This document shows, piece by piece, positions 41,446 to 52,820 of a stretch of DNA of 64,000 bases. A program made the translations under genes and the position numbers. How positions within the stretch are numbered: position 1 is the stretch's first letter; every line of letters begins with the position of its first letter. The notes below the pieces were generated by a model, which saw only the letters and a program-made list of their open reading frames with translations, was not told where the DNA came from and did no database searches. The DNA is from Mytilinidion resinicola (Eukaryota > Ascomycota > Dothideomycetes > Mytilinidiales > Mytilinidiaceae). The stretch lies in the NCBI RefSeq assembly GCF_010093595.1, contig NW_022985451.1, positions 385,710 to 449,709 of the forward strand, given 5' to 3'.

Positions 41446-42261
41446 ATGCAGACTAGTACTATTCTAATAACGTCGTGGCGAACTTCGATTCTTCATCCTC
41501 AGCACCACAGAGTAAGCCGAATGCTCCCTTCTCCCGAAAACATCCTTTTCCAACACTAACACCGATCCAGCCCAACTCAACCGCAGCTCCAACTGCATCT
41601 GGATTGACAAAGAACGCCTCCAACAATCTCCGCTTCCAAGGCTTCTCCTACCACATCCTCGACTTCAGCTCCTCAAAGAACGCAGACACCGACGACCGCG
41701 CCCAGCGATACCACGACCAGCCCGCCACGATGTGCAAAAGCGATGCACGCTTCAAGCCCTGGCCCAAAAATCGCAAAAGACACGGCCATCCCCATCTTCT
41801 ACGACCTCATCCACCACAACGCCGACAACAGCGACCAGGACCCCAAGGCCGTGCTCGACAAGAAGCGGTGGCGCTACAAGGTCAAGCACAGCAAGAACAA
41901 GGACGGATGCAGCTCAACTCCCCCTTCGAAACGCGAGGCGAAGCCCTCGAACGCCAATCCTGCACCGCCGTTCATGGCGGGCCCTGTTGTGAGGAGCCAC
42001 CACGAGGACCACAATGCGACGCATTTGTGTAGTAGCAGGACTTCGAAAGGACCGGATGTTGTGTCGCTGACCGAGGGCGGCTTCTGCGATATGGAGAAGA
42101 AGCAGGTATGGCCGCTGTGCTCAAAGGAGGTCTTGAGTGGCTGTTTCGACGTTGATGCGAATAAGATGCGGCCTGGACCGCGCGGGCGGATGGATCTGGA
42201 GGGTCGTAGGATACCGTATAAGTCGTATCATGAGGAGATCAAGTGGGGTGGTGCTGGTTGA
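41446..42261 (+). CDS. Uncharacterised protein, probable frameshift near 41770
   Basis: A good intron at 41512-41570 (GTAAGC, ACTAAC branch, CCAG) joins ATG 41446 (MQTSTILITSWRTS) to NSTAAPTASGLTKNASNN and FQGFSYHILDFSSSKN. That frame becomes Arg/Pro/Gln-rich after about 41770 and looks non-coding. The coding-like continuation, KIAKDTAIPIFYDLIHHN to VSLTEGGFCDMEKKQVWPL and KSYHEEIKWGGAG, ends at 42261 in another frame. The switch lies in the A-run of tggcccaaaaatcgcaaaag, so a one-base indel (real or in assembly) is suspected. Alternatively translation starts at ATG 41743. The late segment has an ordinary soluble composition with two Cys; no family is recognised. Confidence 0.5.
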
Positions 42262-42751
42262 AAGAAGCGAGTTGGATGGAGGTTAACAGCCACGTGACAG
42301 CCACGTAACTCTCAATGGTGTCATCTTAAAACAAGTCATGTTACAGTCAAGCTTCGTAGATTAGTACACATTCAGCCCGATGATTAGCTCTCAAACTCAC
42401 ATGCTGGCCTGAGAACATGAAGGTCAAAATGATTTTAATAACCTAGCCGGTCTGCCGACCGCAATAACACACCAGCTACAAGTATGTACTAGAAGCGAAA
42501 TCAAGAGGAAGAATGTATCATGCTCCCCTGTCCCCATCAAACAACAAGCAATCAACAACGCCTTTTACCGCCTAGAATGCCCGCCCGCCCGCTTGCCAAA
42601 CCAAACCAACGCTCAAAAGCGCTTGTTGCATGTACCACCACCCACAAGTGCCGCCAGTCCACAAGCTACCAGCTTAGAAAACGCCACTCCAAAATCAAAT
42701 CAAACCATCAAAAAAACAACGCTATAACTCAATCTCTCTTCAATCGCATTC
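42262..42751. other. Intergenic, convergent 3' ends
   Basis: Between the 41446 gene and the minus-strand 42752 gene. No gene recognised. Confidence 0.5.
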
Positions 42752-44809
42752 TCAAAATGCCCAACTGCCTCTCCTCACGGCAACACCAACTCCCATCGTT
42801 CCATCCACCGGGCTCATCTTGGGTTGCTGCCTCGCCCACTCTTGGATATACGACCGCAGCGCCTTCCACCTCACACACGTCTCCTCGGTGATCTCGCTAT
42901 CCCTCAGATTGCCATCCTCGCCGAGACGGATATACCCGCGCGATGTCGCGAGATGGTCGTCCTGCCTTAGTTCTAGAATCGGAATTCGCGAGATCTTGGA
43001 GAGTTCGCCGTCGAAGTTACGGGCGATGGAAGGGTAGCCGAGTGAGAGGTAGTTGTAGACCTGCGTGACGAAGTCATCGCTGAATTCCTTCTGAAGGGCT
43101 ATTTCGTTGCTGAGGCGGTCGTCGATGCTGGTGATGTCGGGGTTGGAAGGGGGTGGGGAAGGGGGCAGGTCATTCTTGACAGGGGATGAGGGGGGCGAAG
43201 ATATCTCGAAGGGGTTGCCAACCTCGACCATCGGGGTCATGAGGCCTGATGGACCTCGAGGGGGTGTGTTTCCTGTGCCTGCTTGGCAGAACCCGCCCCA
43301 GAGACCGCCAGCACTCGGGGTGCGGCTATTGGGTTGGGACCAAAGGGAGGCGCGGTTGCTGGAGGTTTCTTTGCAGTGCCACAGACCCTCGGGTTCAGAT
43401 TCCTGTTGGGTCTGCTCTGTAAGATAGCACATGGAGTTTTTGAGGGCGTGTGAGCCTTGTGTCGGATCGAATCGAGCTGGCTCAGGTGAACTACACCTGG
43501 GGAATTCGATGTCGCTTCCAAGCATAGGCGGCTTCGCACCGCTCCTCATCCGCTCGAGCTCGCCGTCTTTCTGCCAGCCTCCAATGATGTTCCTGTTGGC
43601 TGAAGAGTTTGTGAACATTGCTGATGCTGGGTTCCCCCAAGGACTCTGTGCCAAAGCAGGCCTTCCAGCCTGGGCCTGGGTCTCCCGCTGCCTCTCGCTC
43701 TCCCTCTCTTGCTCCAACCGTTCCCGGTGTTGCTGCATGGCTAGCAACTCCCAGTTCACAGTCTTGAATGATGATGATTCCCGGCGACCATATGCCTCGT
43801 CATATGATTCTCTTTCGTCCGAGGACATGATAACACTGGTATCATCCAGCTCTTGGTTTATGAAATGGTCGACAGGCTCATGGTAATCGTCGTTGGGGAA
43901 GGCTGCCATAGCCTGATCCCGGAGTTGCTTCTCAGCTGCTCTTGCAGCAAGCTCAAGTAGGTATCCCGAAAATCTGTCATCTACACTTTCTCTCATTCTG
44001 GTAGCCTCCTTATACATATATGATTGGTCGGAGGAGGCCGAAGGAGAGGTTGACAGAGATGGTGGAATAGAGCCTTCTGACTCAGATGACTCGATAGGTT
44101 CAAGGTCAGGAACCCGGAACGAATGTCGCGATCGGACACTACCTCGCGAACTGGAGCGCAGCGACAATGGAGATCTGGCTCGATCAATGTCAAGGAAGTG
44201 GGGAACGTGGACAGAGGCGGTGGGAGTGTTCCCTGGCGGTGCAGGAGGCGGTCGTATCCGCGCTTTCCTTGGACTCTCTTGCCCATCGCCCGGTGTTGCT
44301 TCTGTTTTATCAGATGGAAGTATCGCTGGCCCTGTATCGCCAGCCTTTCGTGTTCGTTTCGCCGTCTCTATTAGTTGAGGAGTGAAACGTCTCCTAGGCT
44401 TTTTCTCCGACGTTTGCGATGCTGCAGAGTTCTCAGGAGAAGATGCTTCTAATGCTTTAGCGTTACTTGCTTCATCTTTTTCTCTGGCCTTGGTCCGACT
44501 TGAAGCTGTCGTAGTCTCAATCGGCTCGGGGCTGAATTTTCGTGGCTTTTTGCTGCTCGACTCATCCTCCGGCTTGGCTTTTGAGCTTCGAGAGGTGAAC
44601 TCAAATGGTTCGGCGGCGAATTTTCGGTTCGACTTAGTGGTGGTTTCGACAGGCTGCGGAGCGAACCTTCGAGTAGCTTTAGGTGATGCCTCAGCGGGCT
44701 TAGAGGAATCAGCTGTCTCTGACTGCTTTGGTGCCGCATTTCTGGAAGACTTGACAGTGGTTTCGATAGGTTCCGCCTTGAAACGTCTTGGGGGTGCTGA
44801 GGACGACAT
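42752..44809 (-). CDS. 685-aa protein with five RxF-x-x-E/Q-P-hydrophobic-E-T motifs, function unknown
   Basis: Intronless. The first 150 residues are basic and disordered and carry a motif five times, each centred on Phe (F10, F49, F64, F92, F142): RRFKAEPIETT, RRFAPQPVETT, RKFAAEPFEFT, RKFSPEPIETT and RRFTPQLIETA. A Ser-rich stretch (RSPLSLRSSSRGS) follows, then a helical, charged region (YLLELAARAAEKQLRDQAMA; QQHRERLEQERESERQRE). The C-terminal 100 residues (DDFVTQVYNYLSLGYPSIAR to CVRWKALRSYIQEWARQQ) look folded and are probably the conserved domain. No family name can be given with confidence. The motif array suggests repeated docking sites for one partner. Confidence 0.75.
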   Translation of the reverse strand: MSSSAPPRRFKAEPIETTVKSSRNAAPKQSETADSSKPAEASPKATRRFAPQPVETTTKSNRKFAAEPFEFTSRSSKAKPEDESSSKKPRKFSPEPIETTTASSRTKAREKDEASNAKALEASSPENSAASQTSEKKPRRRFTPQLIETAKRTRKAGDTGPAILPSDKTEATPGDGQESPRKARIRPPPAPPGNTPTASVHVPHFLDIDRARSPLSLRSSSRGSVRSRHSFRVPDLEPIESSESEGSIPPSLSTSPSASSDQSYMYKEATRMRESVDDRFSGYLLELAARAAEKQLRDQAMAAFPNDDYHEPVDHFINQELDDTSVIMSSDERESYDEAYGRRESSSFKTVNWELLAMQQHRERLEQERESERQRETQAQAGRPALAQSPWGNPASAMFTNSSANRNIIGGWQKDGELERMRSGAKPPMLGSDIEFPRCSSPEPARFDPTQGSHALKNSMCYLTEQTQQESEPEGLWHCKETSSNRASLWSQPNSRTPSAGGLWGGFCQAGTGNTPPRGPSGLMTPMVEVGNPFEISSPPSSPVKNDLPPSPPPSNPDITSIDDRLSNEIALQKEFSDDFVTQVYNYLSLGYPSIARNFDGELSKISRIPILELRQDDHLATSRGYIRLGEDGNLRDSEITEETCVRWKALRSYIQEWARQQPKMSPVDGTMGVGVAVRRGSWAF

Positions 44810-47059
44810 GACTGAGTTGCAGTGTCGATTACTGAATGCGGATGGCCGAGGAACTGTTTATGTGCATAGCCAAGCGGACATTCACATGCCTAGAGCGATC
44901 AAAACAGCTTCCACGTTCAGATCGCTCTAGTATGAATCGGTATTACAGTCCGCTGACTTGCCCGGGCAATCTCGTTGGGTGAAGGTGTGGGCGGTCGTTT
45001 GGATTGCGGGGAACAGGAAGACGGGTGTTCTCGGAAAGAGCAAGTGCTTTCTCGTCCACACCTGGGCTGCACTATGTGTGTGGTTCCCAGTCTCCCGGAT
45101 TCTCTGCCTCTTCCTAGTAGGTATGAGGGATCCGTCTCCGATTGTTTCCGATTAAAAGTATAATATTGGCTGGCAATGCCCGAAGATATGTCGACACGAA
45201 AGATAGGAGAGGAGAGTGGTAAGTGATGCACCTAGGAAGCTTGTTTGTGGGCAAATGTAGAAAATGTGGGTTCAACTGTGCCTTGCGTCAGTCGCGTGTC
45301 GAGTACGATCAGGAAACAGGCGGACTGGGGAACTCACCAGTCGAACAATAATACCGTAGTCCAAAGTGTCACTCGCGAAACAGAACTCGCCAGTTGCAGT
45401 TGTGGTGACCTCGCAGCGCTCGCATGTGAAAAACGGCAACAAATGCAGATTCAGCCCTAGGGAGAGTGACGTCGGCTGTGAAACGGCAGAGTCAAGGAAA
45501 GAAAAAGCAACAACACAACGCAGCGCGCGACACAGAGCAGCAGCGGGCCAGAGGGGAGAAGGAGGACGGACGGAGGGAGTGTGGAGGAATTGGGGGCGCC
45601 GAGGACTAGGTGGATGGGAATAAGGTGAGGTGTTGTTGAAGGTCGGGATGCGGCGTTCTGGAAGAGCCAGAGCAGGCCAGCGCAGATCGAGTGGCCAATT
45701 AACCCTGGTACGGCCTCACGGCCTGTCCAAACCTCTCGACGTGGGTAGACCCAGCTGGCTCCCAGTCGGCGCAGGGCAACGGGGGAAATAAGGGCACGAG
45801 AAGGGACCAGAGCAGCTGTCAAGAGTCGTGCTGGACGACGCCGATAAGAGCAGTTAAAGGAGCGTCCCAGCTCCAGACGGTGGCTTGCCCACGCACCGCA
45901 CGGAGGACGCAACGACTCCCGCAGCCCCGACGATGGCTTACTGTTGGCTGCCGTGCCTTCGCGAGAGACTCACGGCCAGTGGGGAGGGCTCCAGATCTGC
46001 AGCGGCATGGAGAAGCACTCGGGTGGGGTTGATACGAGGCTATGACGAGCTGCCCCCGTTTGCAATTGGCATGTCCACAGAATCGAACAGCGTCTTTTTG
46101 TTGGAGGTGCAGTCTTCTGCCGGCGGTGCAGTAGTTCGGCGGCTTCGTACGTGTCAAGCAGTGGAGATTGACTTGGTCAACGTCCCACGCTCACCGCCAC
46201 CTCACCTCGTTCGTGCATCGTGAACTCCCGTCACGCGCCGTCTGCCGACATGCTCGATGGCAAGAAGCAAAACACCATGTAAATCGCTCACCCTGCCCTC
46301 CACGCTTTGCTGTTGCTGCTTCAAACACGGCGGGCGCCGAGTCCAGCGCACGCGGAAATGCAGGGGCTGAGTCTCCACACGAAGCCTGTCCTCACTCACA
46401 TTCCTCCTCCTCCGCCATCACAAACCGCTCATCCCGCACCGCGTCCTCATGTGACAAAGCTGCATAATCAAACCTCAACACTTCTGATGTCTCGGACCAG
46501 CCGCCCACGATGCTCGTACGTTGGCAGGGATCGGATGCTGAACCACACCATCGACTGATATCTGACTTTGCATGCCGCATGGAACTAATGCATCCAGACG
46601 CCAATGCCAGTACCTCAGCCAGCGTTCCTGACCATCCCTCCTACCATTGGCCTGTCTTGTCCGCCAAAGCGTCTATTCCAGGCCCAGGTCTGCGTAATGC
46701 TGATAGAGGATCATTAAGGGCCGGCTGCGACCGACGTGGCTTTTGTCTCGGCACACCACACCTCAATATTCACATCAGACTTTCCAGATGATGAAGTTGT
46801 TTCGACTGACTACAGAACTTATTACTGCCCGGATCCATGGATTGTAGATCTGTGGCTGACACCCGTTAGACCACTTCCCCGAAGCCGACCCTGGAACTCC
46901 ACACAAATGACCGACCCGAGGAATCGCCCCGAAAGCCTCGTCTTGATAAACAGAGTCGTCCCCGAGACCGCACAACACCGCAATGCCGAAACCTGAATTC
47001 CTGATCGAAGAAGACACCTGAAATATAAGAGACCATGGAAAAGCCGTCCCAGAATCAAA
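44810..47059. other. 2.2-kb gene-free interval
   Basis: Upstream region of the 685-aa gene and 3' flank of the 47060 gene. The GC-rich central part (about 45450-46450) has long open frames on both strands, but they are Arg/Pro/Ser-rich shadows with no conserved motif. No RNA gene recognised. Confidence 0.45.
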
Positions 47060-47806
47060 TCAAATCGTCACGCGCCTTGGAAAGACGCTGTCATGGTGGT
47101 GATCCGTCGTGTCGTCGTGCACAATGAGGTGTGCCGTCACCAATCCCCGGCAGTATTGGCGTTGAGCAGTCAATCGCAGCGGACTCTTCACAAAGTAGTA
47201 ATCTGCGAGAGTCACCCAGCCACCAATCCCGGGCCCGGGGGAGCCGTAACGTATATCGGGGATCCTCAACAGTTCACCGCTGCTCGCTGAGCTCTGATCG
47301 TCGGTGCCATTCGGTTCGTTCGCCGTAGAGGTGACTGTGTCACTCTCAGCATGACCGATAGCAAGCCGTCGTCCCGGCAAAATTGCCCGTTGCATTTCTT
47401 CCGAACCGACAGCGAAGTAGTCAGGTCGGAATCCTTCTCTACTCATGATATATCCACCGTGTCGAGTTTCAACGCGTTGGATTTCTTCTTGGATATGAAA
47501 GGGGAGAGAAGGACCTTGTTCCACATCGTCTAGTCCGCGAGATCTTTCCCGGAGGACCTCATCTGCTGAACTCATGTTAGGAGCCTCCTCGAACTTTTGT
47601 TGTGTGCGAGCTGCTGCACCCTCGTCGTCACTGTTTCCTCCCTCGCCTTCTCCGCTGAATGCGCATCCGCAACCACACCGGCAGCCACAGACCGTCATAT
47701 TCAATTGAGGTGGTCGACCATCGGGAGTTCTCTGGTAATAGTGCTCATTCATTTCGAAGAGTGGCATGTTGGTCTTTCCCCGAATAAGACTAGTACGGGT
47801 CAGCAT
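47060..47806 (-). CDS. Hypothetical protein with CGCRCGCGC cluster (235-248 aa)
   Basis: Intronless open frame. The likely start is the second Met (47767, MPLFEMNEHYYQRTPDG), because the first 13 residues look like leader. The notable feature is the Cys cluster TVCGCRCGCGCAF about 25 residues in. The rest is acidic and polar (EGEGGNSDDEG, then LDDVEQGPSLPFHIQEEI) with a Gly-rich C-terminal segment (GSPGPGIGGWVTLADYYF). No family recognised. Ending with His-rich HHHDSVFPRR. Whether the Cys cluster binds metal is speculation. Confidence 0.5.
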   Translation of the reverse strand: MLTRTSLIRGKTNMPLFEMNEHYYQRTPDGRPPQLNMTVCGCRCGCGCAFSGEGEGGNSDDEGAAARTQQKFEEAPNMSSADEVLRERSRGLDDVEQGPSLPFHIQEEIQRVETRHGGYIMSREGFRPDYFAVGSEEMQRAILPGRRLAIGHAESDTVTSTANEPNGTDDQSSASSGELLRIPDIRYGSPGPGIGGWVTLADYYFVKSPLRLTAQRQYCRGLVTAHLIVHDDTTDHHHDSVFPRRVTI

Positions 47807-49364
47807 ATGCTGGATACAACGACATTCACCCAGAGCAAGAGATTAAATCATACTTCAATAAGAGCCTAAGTTTGCGGTTGTATGAGACACAAGAAAGAGC
47901 ACAATGCAAAGGTATCAATTCGGAACGGCTAATGAATTGAAGGGACTACTCAATGGTTGGCGTATAAGACAAGAACAAGGGTATATGCTATGAGTGGAGA
48001 TGAACCAAAACGCCAAAAACGACTTCGAATTGAATCTCCGAAATTGAGGTATTGATGAAGAAAGCGTAGGAGTTGGCCAGGTATATGGACATTACTCACC
48101 AGACTCATCGCTATGTCACACATCTCCGCACGACATCACCTACCCTGTGACCGATCGCCACGAGACACCGTAGACTCACTGCGCGCTTCCATGGGAATAG
48201 CGCTCACCGATATTGGGATTGAGCCTTGCACAAATTAAGGCAATGATTCAGGCATCCACCAGCCTGCCGCGGAACCTTTGCCTGCTTCCCCGACCGATCA
48301 AGCTTTCAGTGAACCAATAGACCTCCAGACCCTCTTCCACTGCTTTCAAAGCACCCCCAGTATCCGCTCCTATCCTCCGGTGAACGGCTATGACTCCAGG
48401 ACATCGACTTCCGACATCGCAAATCCTCAGACTCCGCCGCTCTTAACCGTAGGCCCTGGCCAATAGCACGCCCCCAGTGACGACTGCTATACGACACGTC
48501 TCCAGTACGCGAAGTATAGTCGGCCGCCAACGAGGCCGCCAGCTGTACATGTTGACCGCCAGGGCCGCGCTGCCGGCGAACCCTATATCTACCCCGCAAT
48601 GTGGGGCAACATCTTGAGAACCAAGAGATGCGGCGGCCTCCGACGACCTGTCTTTCAAGGACGCCTACCCAAGCAACTTTGGGCATCGGGCTGTTCACTG
48701 ATTGCCTCGTTTTATGTCGCGTCCCGGCTACCTGGGCGCGCAGAAGCGTGACCCTCAGCGGCTGCGGGTGTGATCTCCGCGCAGCACCCCAGAGGCGCCA
48801 CGAGCTGCTGGCATGCGAACTGCTGGCATGCGATCTTGCATGGACTTTCTAGTTCGGGGGTGTGACGCGCAGCTGGATGCCTTGTCGATCATATTTTGAA
48901 AGACTGAGGTGTATCCTCGTCAGTGCACACTGGCTGACCACTGCTTGGAGTTATCCCGAGCAGTTTCAGAAAGCCAGGCTTAATACTAGGTTCCATACAG
49001 CGAAATCCAATCTATCCCATGAATGGCCCCAGGCTTCCTTCCCATGGAGGTTCCTCCTGACAGTAGTGTTCCCTCATACGCAGTCTTTGACTTAATCCCC
49101 CACAGGAGCACCAGCGAGAAACATGATAATTGTGTCGTAGATTTTTTTTCCTTCTGTCTACTCGTACTCTAGATATCTCATATAATACGAGACATGCGTT
49201 CTTACGCTCCTTAAACTCCTCGAACGCCTGCAATAGCGATTGCCCAGAACGCCAGCCGTGATGTGCCAATGCGATGCATACAAAACTCGTAAAAGGTATA
49301 CACAAGAAGTGAACATCAAGCTTCGAGTGCCAGACACTGCTTCGGGCCCCGACATCCACCTCTT
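47807..49364. other. Intergenic, no feature recognised
   Basis: Upstream region of the 47060 gene and 3' flank of the PMP4 gene. Short open frames only. Confidence 0.45.
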
Positions 49365-50306
49365 TCATTTATTATGCCAAATAAAATTCCGCAGCGAATC
49401 CCAGTGGTCCGATTGCACATATCTGCCTTCTCGTTAGCTCCTCTCCCCGTTTTCAACCTATATTCAGGAATAACCCACATATAGTGCATACTATTCCGCA
49501 AACTCGGCTGCACCGTCTCCGGATGCCACCGAAACATATACATGACGGCCGCCCAGCTCACGCTCGCGAACACCGGCCACCCCTGCCTCATCACCTCCCG
49601 CCGCATCCCCTCGTCCTTAATCAGCCCCCACCCGCCTCCCCCGCCCGCGATCCTGCCTTTGCCCGCCGGCTCGACCAGGTTCTTCGCGATCGCGAGCACC
49701 ACCCGAGCGAACACGTAGATGACGATCTGCTGCGAGACGGAGTTGTGGATCGTGCGCCCGAAGACGGTGTAGCCGCCGACCAGCCCCGCGAGGAAGGCGT
49801 CCCAGTGGCGCTCGCGGCCGGTGGGCGACGTGTGCCGCAGGGCCAGCATGGTGGCTTTGTAGACGAGGGCGAAGAGGCCGAGGTTGCGGGCGTGCATGCG
49901 GGTGGCGCGGAGGACGAGGAGGGTTTTTTGGCGCAGGGAGCCGCTGCGGAAGAGGAAGATCATGCTGGAGGGACATATGTATTAGCTTTGTTTTGGATTG
50001 GATGTTTGGTGGTTGTGTTTGGGGGAATGCGCCTTGCGGTGTTGTGGAGCGCGTGTAGGAGAGAGCAGATGGTTGCTTATACTCTTCTGGAGATGAAGGG
50101 AATAGAACATACACCAGCGCGTGTGGGAATCGCACTTTTGACCCGTACACGATACCGTTCCGGATCCCTTTCACGAGGGTCAGGACATCGTGGTATTTGG
50201 GGTCTAGTACGATCTTCTCTAGAGCCGCCTGCGCGTGGTCAGCTTCTCCCGCCTTCTATAGCTTCCTCCGATATGGGCATACCTCAATCCCCTTTACACT
50301 GTCCAT
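49365..50306 (-). CDS. PXMP4: Peroxisomal membrane protein 4 (Tim17/Tim22/PMP24 family), 227 aa
   Basis: A four-exon model with consistent phases: 50306-50283, 50228-50113, 49964-49479 and 49422-49365. The protein opens MDSVKGIEAALEKIVLDPKY, then DVLTLVKGIRNGIVYGSKVR and FPHALVMIFLFRSGSLRQK, the hallmark start of PMP4/PMP24. It continues with ATRMHARNLGLFALVYK, a Gly-rich Tim17-type segment (FLAGLVGGYTVFG) and LQPSLR-type motif (VQPSLRNSMHY), and ends SDHWDSLRNFIWHNK. The last exon is needed for this conserved end; reading through it instead gives an unrelated tail. It is an integral peroxisomal membrane protein with several transmembrane helices; its precise role is poorly defined. Confidence 0.88.
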
Positions 50307-50858
50307 CGTATCGTGAGCTGCTCAATCGGTGTCCGGATGCGGACCTCGGCTTAATGCGTCGTTCGAGGGAGCGGGCTGCTAGGTAGGGTGGTGCGGCGGC
50401 GAGGTCGGATGGGTTGGGATGGAACAGTGGGTGGGAGAAGGCTGTTGTGAGTGTTGCATGGGGAATGAGGGTTTGGAGGGGGATGAGGTTGGATCTGGAA
50501 CCGCACGCGATCGTGGAGTGAATGACCTAGGTGGTTGGCCTCGGCTCTCTTTCTCCCACCTGGCGGTGCTCTCCCCACAGCGCGCTAGAGGGGTTTTGGG
50601 ATGGGCTGGGGTTTGCATGTGAAATCACGGGAGAGGAGACGGGATGACAACATCAGGTCTGTATCTCGTATTTACTTATATTTAGAGGTCGTCCTTTTTG
50701 GTATTGATTGCTCTATCCTCTTGTTTACGCCCAAATCTAACCCAGACTCCTCTTTCATCATGTCTATGCTGAAATGCTGACCCGACCACCCAATATCGAG
50801 AACCATTCTACGCTTGAACGCCGCCCAATGCAATGCAGGACTCGTCGAATAGAAATCA

Positions 50859-51897
50859 TCACGGCCACCTCTGCACCAACCCCTCATATATCGTGAAGAT
50901 GAATGCCGAGCTTGGCGCGGCTCTCGCAACAGTAATCCCGCAGCCGCGGTAAAGACCTTTGATACCGTGTTGCTCCCATAGTGTCTTACCGACTGCACCG
51001 AACGTGCGTCTTCCGCCCGTCATTTTACTGACATCCTCTGTTTGCATCTGCGACTTGATGGTGTCGGCAGGGTAGAAGACAAAGTTGTACGACATCCCCG
51101 CGAAGGCACCGGCTGTCATCTGTTGCCAAATTGGCAGCGCCTCGTCCTTCCCTAGTTTCGATGAGCTTCCAAATTTGCGAAACAGGATCTTTATGCCTTC
51201 GTTCGCGCCGAACCAGGCTGAAGAGCCTCCAGTTTCGCGGATGAGGGTCCCCAGCTGGCCGTGCCAGTATCCCCGAAGTCCTTGGTGACGGTATACGGAT
51301 GCCATTATCTGAAGTGGACCGGGGCGCTTGAGATGTATCGCAGAACTCTCCAATGGGACTTGCATTTTGCACTTGACGAGTTCAATTGGCGTGAGGAGGA
51401 AGGATGTCAAGGCGCCTGCTGCAGCACCACAAGCAAGCAAAGCGGGGAGAGGGAGGTCTTCCGTAGCTGAGTACTCGGATGGATGGTATATAGTCGCTCT
51501 CAAAGCATCCTTAGCTATTTGATACTAGAAGAGGTGTGAGTTAGAATGAAAAATGCTGTCAACTCCACAAAGCACATACGGTCAGGAACATGCTGCTCAT
51601 CTCGACAGCAGCTCCTACCAGAGGAGCACTAATCCCACGGTATAGCCCCAGGAATCCATCTCTTCGCAATGACTGCTTGAAGCAATCCACTGGTCCTGTG
51701 TATCGAAGCGGGAGATGGCCTGGCTGTGACTGCAAGCGGACCTTGACAGTGTCGAACGGGTACTCAATGTACTTCCCTACGATGCCAGATATCGCACCGC
51801 AAGTTATGTCCCGCACTGCTCTCTCGCCGTGCCCTGAAAGATCCGTCCTTGGTAGTGGGTCCATAACCGGCTCCGGCATCGCTTCAACGATATCCAT
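50859..51897 (-). CDS. ORT1: Mitochondrial ornithine-type carrier (SLC25 family), 327 aa
   Basis: Two exons (51897-51580 and 51524-50859) join in phase 0. Three mitochondrial-carrier repeats carry the signatures [23 protein letters not shown] and [11 protein letters not shown]. Each repeat has the downstream G-hydrophobic block: [35 protein letters not shown] and [18 protein letters not shown]. The [10 protein letters not shown] second signature and overall length are characteristic of the fungal ornithine carrier group (ORT1/ARG11, Aspergillus amcA), which exchanges mitochondrial ornithine for cytosolic protons or arginine-pathway intermediates. Substrate assignment is by family resemblance. 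It is divergent from CGR1 with about 450 bp between starts. Confidence 0.88.
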
Positions 51898-52349
51898 AGT
51901 AGTGGAGTAGAACGACAGTGATTGTTCCCGCAGCGAACTTTCAAACTAATGTTATCGAGCGAGCATAGTGAATAGTAGTGGCAAGGACTGAGTGTGAAGG
52001 TGCACCAAGCGGTGTGGGCTGGCTAATAAGGGCTGTCCTTGTTGGCGCAGGAGTGGATAACATGTGCGAATTTGCTGGGCGGCGGTGAATCGCAGGAGCG
52101 AGACCGGCTTGCTCATTGAGACATAGTCAGGCGTGACTGCAGGTCGACGGAACGGGCCAGTGCAGAGGCAGAGTTTTTCTTTAGCCGTGAGGAGTTTTCT
52201 TGAAGCTTGCCTTCGAGCCATCGGCTTTCCTGCCCGCAATCGCGGGTCTCATCTTATCAGATCAGATTTTAATCCCAGCCCGAACGTTTTCTCCAGCACG
52301 CCAAGTTCTTCAATTCTCCACCAGCACCACCTCCCCTACGAACGAAGCT

Positions 52350-52820
52350 ATGTCTGTCGAAGCCGTCACGGCGCCTGTTGAGGCTCCTGTCACCAGGCCT
52401 GCGGTTCAAGGAATCCGCATAAATGGTATGTATAATCCATCGTTACCCGCGGAGAACCAGGTTCTAATATTGCGCCACATAGGCAAGCAATGGCACGAAA
52501 AGAGGGCACCCCTCCGTAAGAATGCCGGTTTGACCTCGTACCAAAAGCGCGCCGAAGACACCAAAATTCTGGCCGCAATCAAGGCGAAGGAGAAGGAAAT
52601 GAAGGATGAGAAGGAAGCCGAGCGACTAGTAATACTCCACTACGGCCAACCTACACGCACAGGACTAACAAATTTATAGAGACGCGCGGAGATTATCAAA
52701 ACCAGGAGAGCAGCTAAGGCAGAGAAGGAACGATACGCGCAGATGGAGGAGAAGATGCACAAGAAGAGAGTCGAGAGGCTAAAGAGGCGGGAGAAGCGGA
52801 ATAAGATGCTGAAGTCTTGA
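52350..52820 (+). CDS. CGR1: rRNA-processing protein Cgr1 (120 aa)
   Basis: Three exons (52350-52425, 52483-52628, 52680-52820) join in phase to 120 aa. Motifs: [19 protein letters not shown] across intron 1, [12 protein letters not shown], a long charged helix ([20 protein letters not shown]) across intron 2, and the basic C-terminus [19 protein letters not shown] and [15 protein letters not shown]. This is the standard Cgr1 layout; yeast Cgr1 is of the same size. It is a nucleolar factor for 60S ribosomal subunit processing. The coiled, Lys/Arg/Glu-rich body is expected. Both introns are 51-57 nt. ATG 52350 is preferred over upstream in-frame codons because the family starts close to the conserved GKxWK motif. 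Confidence 0.92.

Noticed and set aside
45457..45912. Minus-strand 151-aa open frame with hydrophobic Leu/Pro stretch
   Set aside because: GC-rich region with long frames on several strands at once; composition is shadow-like and there is no conserved motif or splice support.
49316..49963. Unspliced 215-aa end for the PMP4 gene
   Set aside because: Reading through gives an unrelated tail; splicing 49478-49423 restores the conserved SDHWDSLRNFIWHN ending in frame.
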